Shown: positions 4,838-6,080 of the stretch, one piece after another | Layout: each line of letters begins with the position of its first letter | How positions within the stretch are numbered: position 1 is the stretch's first letter | Assembly (NCBI GenBank): GCA_945927915.1 | Contig: CAMEMX010000094.1 | Coordinates: 1-6,080, forward strand | DNA length: 6,080 bases | Source: an uncultured Clostridia bacterium | Lineage (GTDB): Bacteria > Bacillota > Clostridia > Oscillospirales > Oscillospiraceae | Direction: 5' to 3' | Program-made: the position numbers and the translations under genes | Notes under the pieces: generated by a model | Databases searched by the model: none | What the model was told of the DNA's origin: nothing | What the model saw: the letters and a program-made list of their open reading frames with translations, nothing else

Positions 4838-6024
4838 CCGCGCCCTTCCGCGCGCTGGGCGGGCAGACGCCGGAGCAGGCGTTTTCCGCCCTGCCCACGC
4901 CCTGCTACGTCCTCGACGAGGGGCAACTCCGCAAAAACGGCGAGATCCTCGCCGGGGTCGCGCAGCGCACCGGCTGCAAGATCCTGCTCGCGCAGAAGGC
5001 GTTCTCGAACTATGACCTCTATCCCGTTTTGTCGCCTTATCTTGCGGGAACGGAGGCCAGCGGCCTGTTTGAGGCGCGTCTGGGCCGCGAGGAAATGCCC
5101 GCGGGTGAGGTGCACGTGTTCTGCGCCGCCTACCGCGACGACGAGATCGGGGAAATTTTCGGCTGCGCCGACCACATCGTCTTCAATTCGCCCGCCCAGC
5201 TCAGGCGCTTCGGCGCAAGGGCGAAGGCACGCGGCCTGAGCGTCGGCCTGCGCATCAACCCCGAATGCTCGACGCAGGAGGGACACGCGGTCTACGACCC
5301 CTGTGCGCCGGGCAGCCGCCTCGGCACGACGCGGGCGCAGCTTGACGCGCAGATGACGCCGGAGCTGACCGCCCTGCTGGACGGGCTGCACTTCCACACC
5401 CTCTGCGAGCAGGACGCCGACGCGCTGGAAACGACCCTGCGCGCCGTGGAGGAAAAATTCGGCGACCTCCTGCCGCGAATGCGGTGGCTCAACATGGGCG
5501 GCGGGCATCACATCACGCGCGACGGCTACGACCTGCCGCTTCTGGAGCGGCTGCTCGTGTCCGTGCGGGAAAAATACGGCCTGACGGTCTATCTGGAGCC
5601 GGGCGAGGCGGTCGCGCTGAACGCGGGCTTCCTCGTCAGCCGCGTGCTCGACGTCGTGGAAAACGGCGCGACGCGCATCGCGATCCTGGACGCCAGCGCC
5701 GCCTGCCATATGCCCGACGTGCTGGAGATGCCCTACACGCCGCCGCTTTACGGCGCGGACGGCGCGGGCGAATGCGCGGTGCGGCTGGCAGGGCCGACGT
5801 GCCTCGCCGGGGACGTCATCGGAGACTACCGTTTTGCACGTGCGCCGGAGCCGGGCGACCTGCTCGTGTTCGGGGATATGGCAATTTACACGACGTGCAA
5901 GAACAACACCTTCAACGGGATGCCGCTGCCGGACATCTGGCGCCGCGGCGAGGACGGCACGCTCACGCGCCTGACGCGCTTCGGCTACGCGGATTTCAAA
6001 TCCCGCCTCGGCGCAAAAAGATAG
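4834..6024 (+). CDS. nspC: Carboxynorspermidine/carboxyspermidine decarboxylase
   Basis: A 396-residue PLP enzyme of the alanine-racemase fold (fold III), related to diaminopimelate decarboxylase. It removes the carboxyl group from carboxyspermidine or carboxynorspermidine. Visible motifs: TPCYVLDE from residue 22 opens the barrel, and AQKAFS carries the Schiff-base lysine K55. HFHTLCEQ follows at 186-193, then MGGGHH at 221-226 and EPGEA at 255-259 for phosphate and ring contacts. DASAACHMPDVLEMPY runs from 286, GPTCLAGD from 320 (C323 is the likely catalytic cysteine from the other subunit), and DMAIYTTCKNNTFNG at 348-362. The CHMPDVLEMPY and TFNG segments separate this branch from LysA and ornithine decarboxylase. 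The ATG at 4834 overlaps the upstream TGA as ATGA. The frame is open upstream to an ATG at 4618, but that stretch is the dehydrogenase gene read in another frame. Confidence 0.93.
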   Translation: MTAPFRALGGQTPEQAFSALPTPCYVLDEGQLRKNGEILAGVAQRTGCKILLAQKAFSNYDLYPVLSPYLAGTEASGLFEARLGREEMPAGEVHVFCAAYRDDEIGEIFGCADHIVFNSPAQLRRFGARAKARGLSVGLRINPECSTQEGHAVYDPCAPGSRLGTTRAQLDAQMTPELTALLDGLHFHTLCEQDADALETTLRAVEEKFGDLLPRMRWLNMGGGHHITRDGYDLPLLERLLVSVREKYGLTVYLEPGEAVALNAGFLVSRVLDVVENGATRIAILDASAACHMPDVLEMPYTPPLYGADGAGECAVRLAGPTCLAGDVIGDYRFARAPEPGDLLVFGDMAIYTTCKNNTFNGMPLPDIWRRGEDGTLTRLTRFGYADFKSRLGAKR

Positions 6025-6037
6025 CAAAAGGATAGCA

Positions 6038-6071
6038 AAACGGGTCTGCCGCTTGCGCGGCAGACCCGTTT
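6038..6071 (+). terminator. Hairpin terminator after nspC
   Basis: A perfect inverted repeat of 12 GC-rich pairs (6041-6052 with 6057-6068) has a four-base TTGC loop. Three A-T pairs (6038-6040 with 6069-6071) extend it to 15 pairs. The trailing T run is short, TTTAT, and an AAAA run precedes the stem, so it could work in both directions. It starts 13 bases after the nspC stop codon and is the only convincing terminator in the window. It probably ends the whole polyamine locus. Confidence 0.85.
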
Positions 6072-6080
6072 ATCATTGCG
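6063..6080. repeat. Possible start of a second palindromic element
   Basis: The last 18 bases of the window match 3262-3279, inside the palindromic element after speB, at 17 of 18 positions; only 6072 (A) versus 3271 (G) differs. The shared stretch includes the 3' side of the terminator stem (GACCCGTTT) and the start of the element's right arm (TCATTGCG). A further copy of the element may continue past the window edge; the cut-off prevents certainty. Confidence 0.55.

Noticed and set aside
4738..6027. Antisense open frame (429 codons) opposite nspC
   Set aside because: The sense strand carries a full set of PLP decarboxylase motifs. The antisense product has none and is another high-GC shadow.
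6013..6035. Near-duplicate GCAAAAAGATAG / CAAAAGGATAG around the nspC stop codon
   Set aside because: It is a short direct repeat that may reflect replication slippage at the gene end. It changes neither the stop codon nor the terminator and has no evident function.

Overview
This window is a polyamine-biosynthesis locus, with every gene on the + strand. Five intact coding sequences are recognisable from family motifs: a fold-I PLP arginine/lysine/ornithine decarboxylase (speA type), an aminopropyltransferase (speE), an agmatinase-type ureohydrolase (speB), a carboxy(nor)spermidine dehydrogenase of the saccharopine-dehydrogenase family, and a fold-III PLP carboxy(nor)spermidine decarboxylase (nspC). 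High GC, strong AGGAGG-type ribosome binding sites, the protein style and the intergenic repeats suggest a GC-rich Clostridia member, perhaps a gut Oscillospiraceae. This is inference from pattern; no marker gene is present to prove it.

Layout: positions 1-31 hold the 3' end of an upstream leader with two TATTCCC heptads and a ribosome binding site. speA (32-1492), speE (1505-2356) and speB (2357-3205) are packed with gaps of 12 and 0 bases and must form one transcription unit. A 372-base gap (3206-3577) follows, filled almost entirely with repeats: a 91-base palindromic element, a short CTAAGG-type heptad run, two GC-rich hairpins in opposite orientation, and a 12-unit tandem heptad array ending 23 bases before the next start codon. 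The dehydrogenase (3578-4837) and nspC (4834-6024) overlap by ATGA. A perfect hairpin terminator (6038-6071) closes the block, and another copy of the palindromic element seems to begin at the window's end.

How the genes work together: SpeA makes agmatine from arginine and SpeB turns it into putrescine. Two ways of adding the aminopropyl group are then encoded side by side: SpeE, which uses decarboxylated S-adenosylmethionine, and the dehydrogenase/NspC pair, which uses aspartate semialdehyde and then decarboxylates the carboxy-polyamine. No AdoMet decarboxylase (speD) lies in the window. The gene content also fits routes in which the aminopropyl group is added to agmatine before SpeB removes urea. 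The sequence alone cannot decide between these. The enzymes are known families; the least explained material is the repeat-rich spacer and its link to the final terminator.
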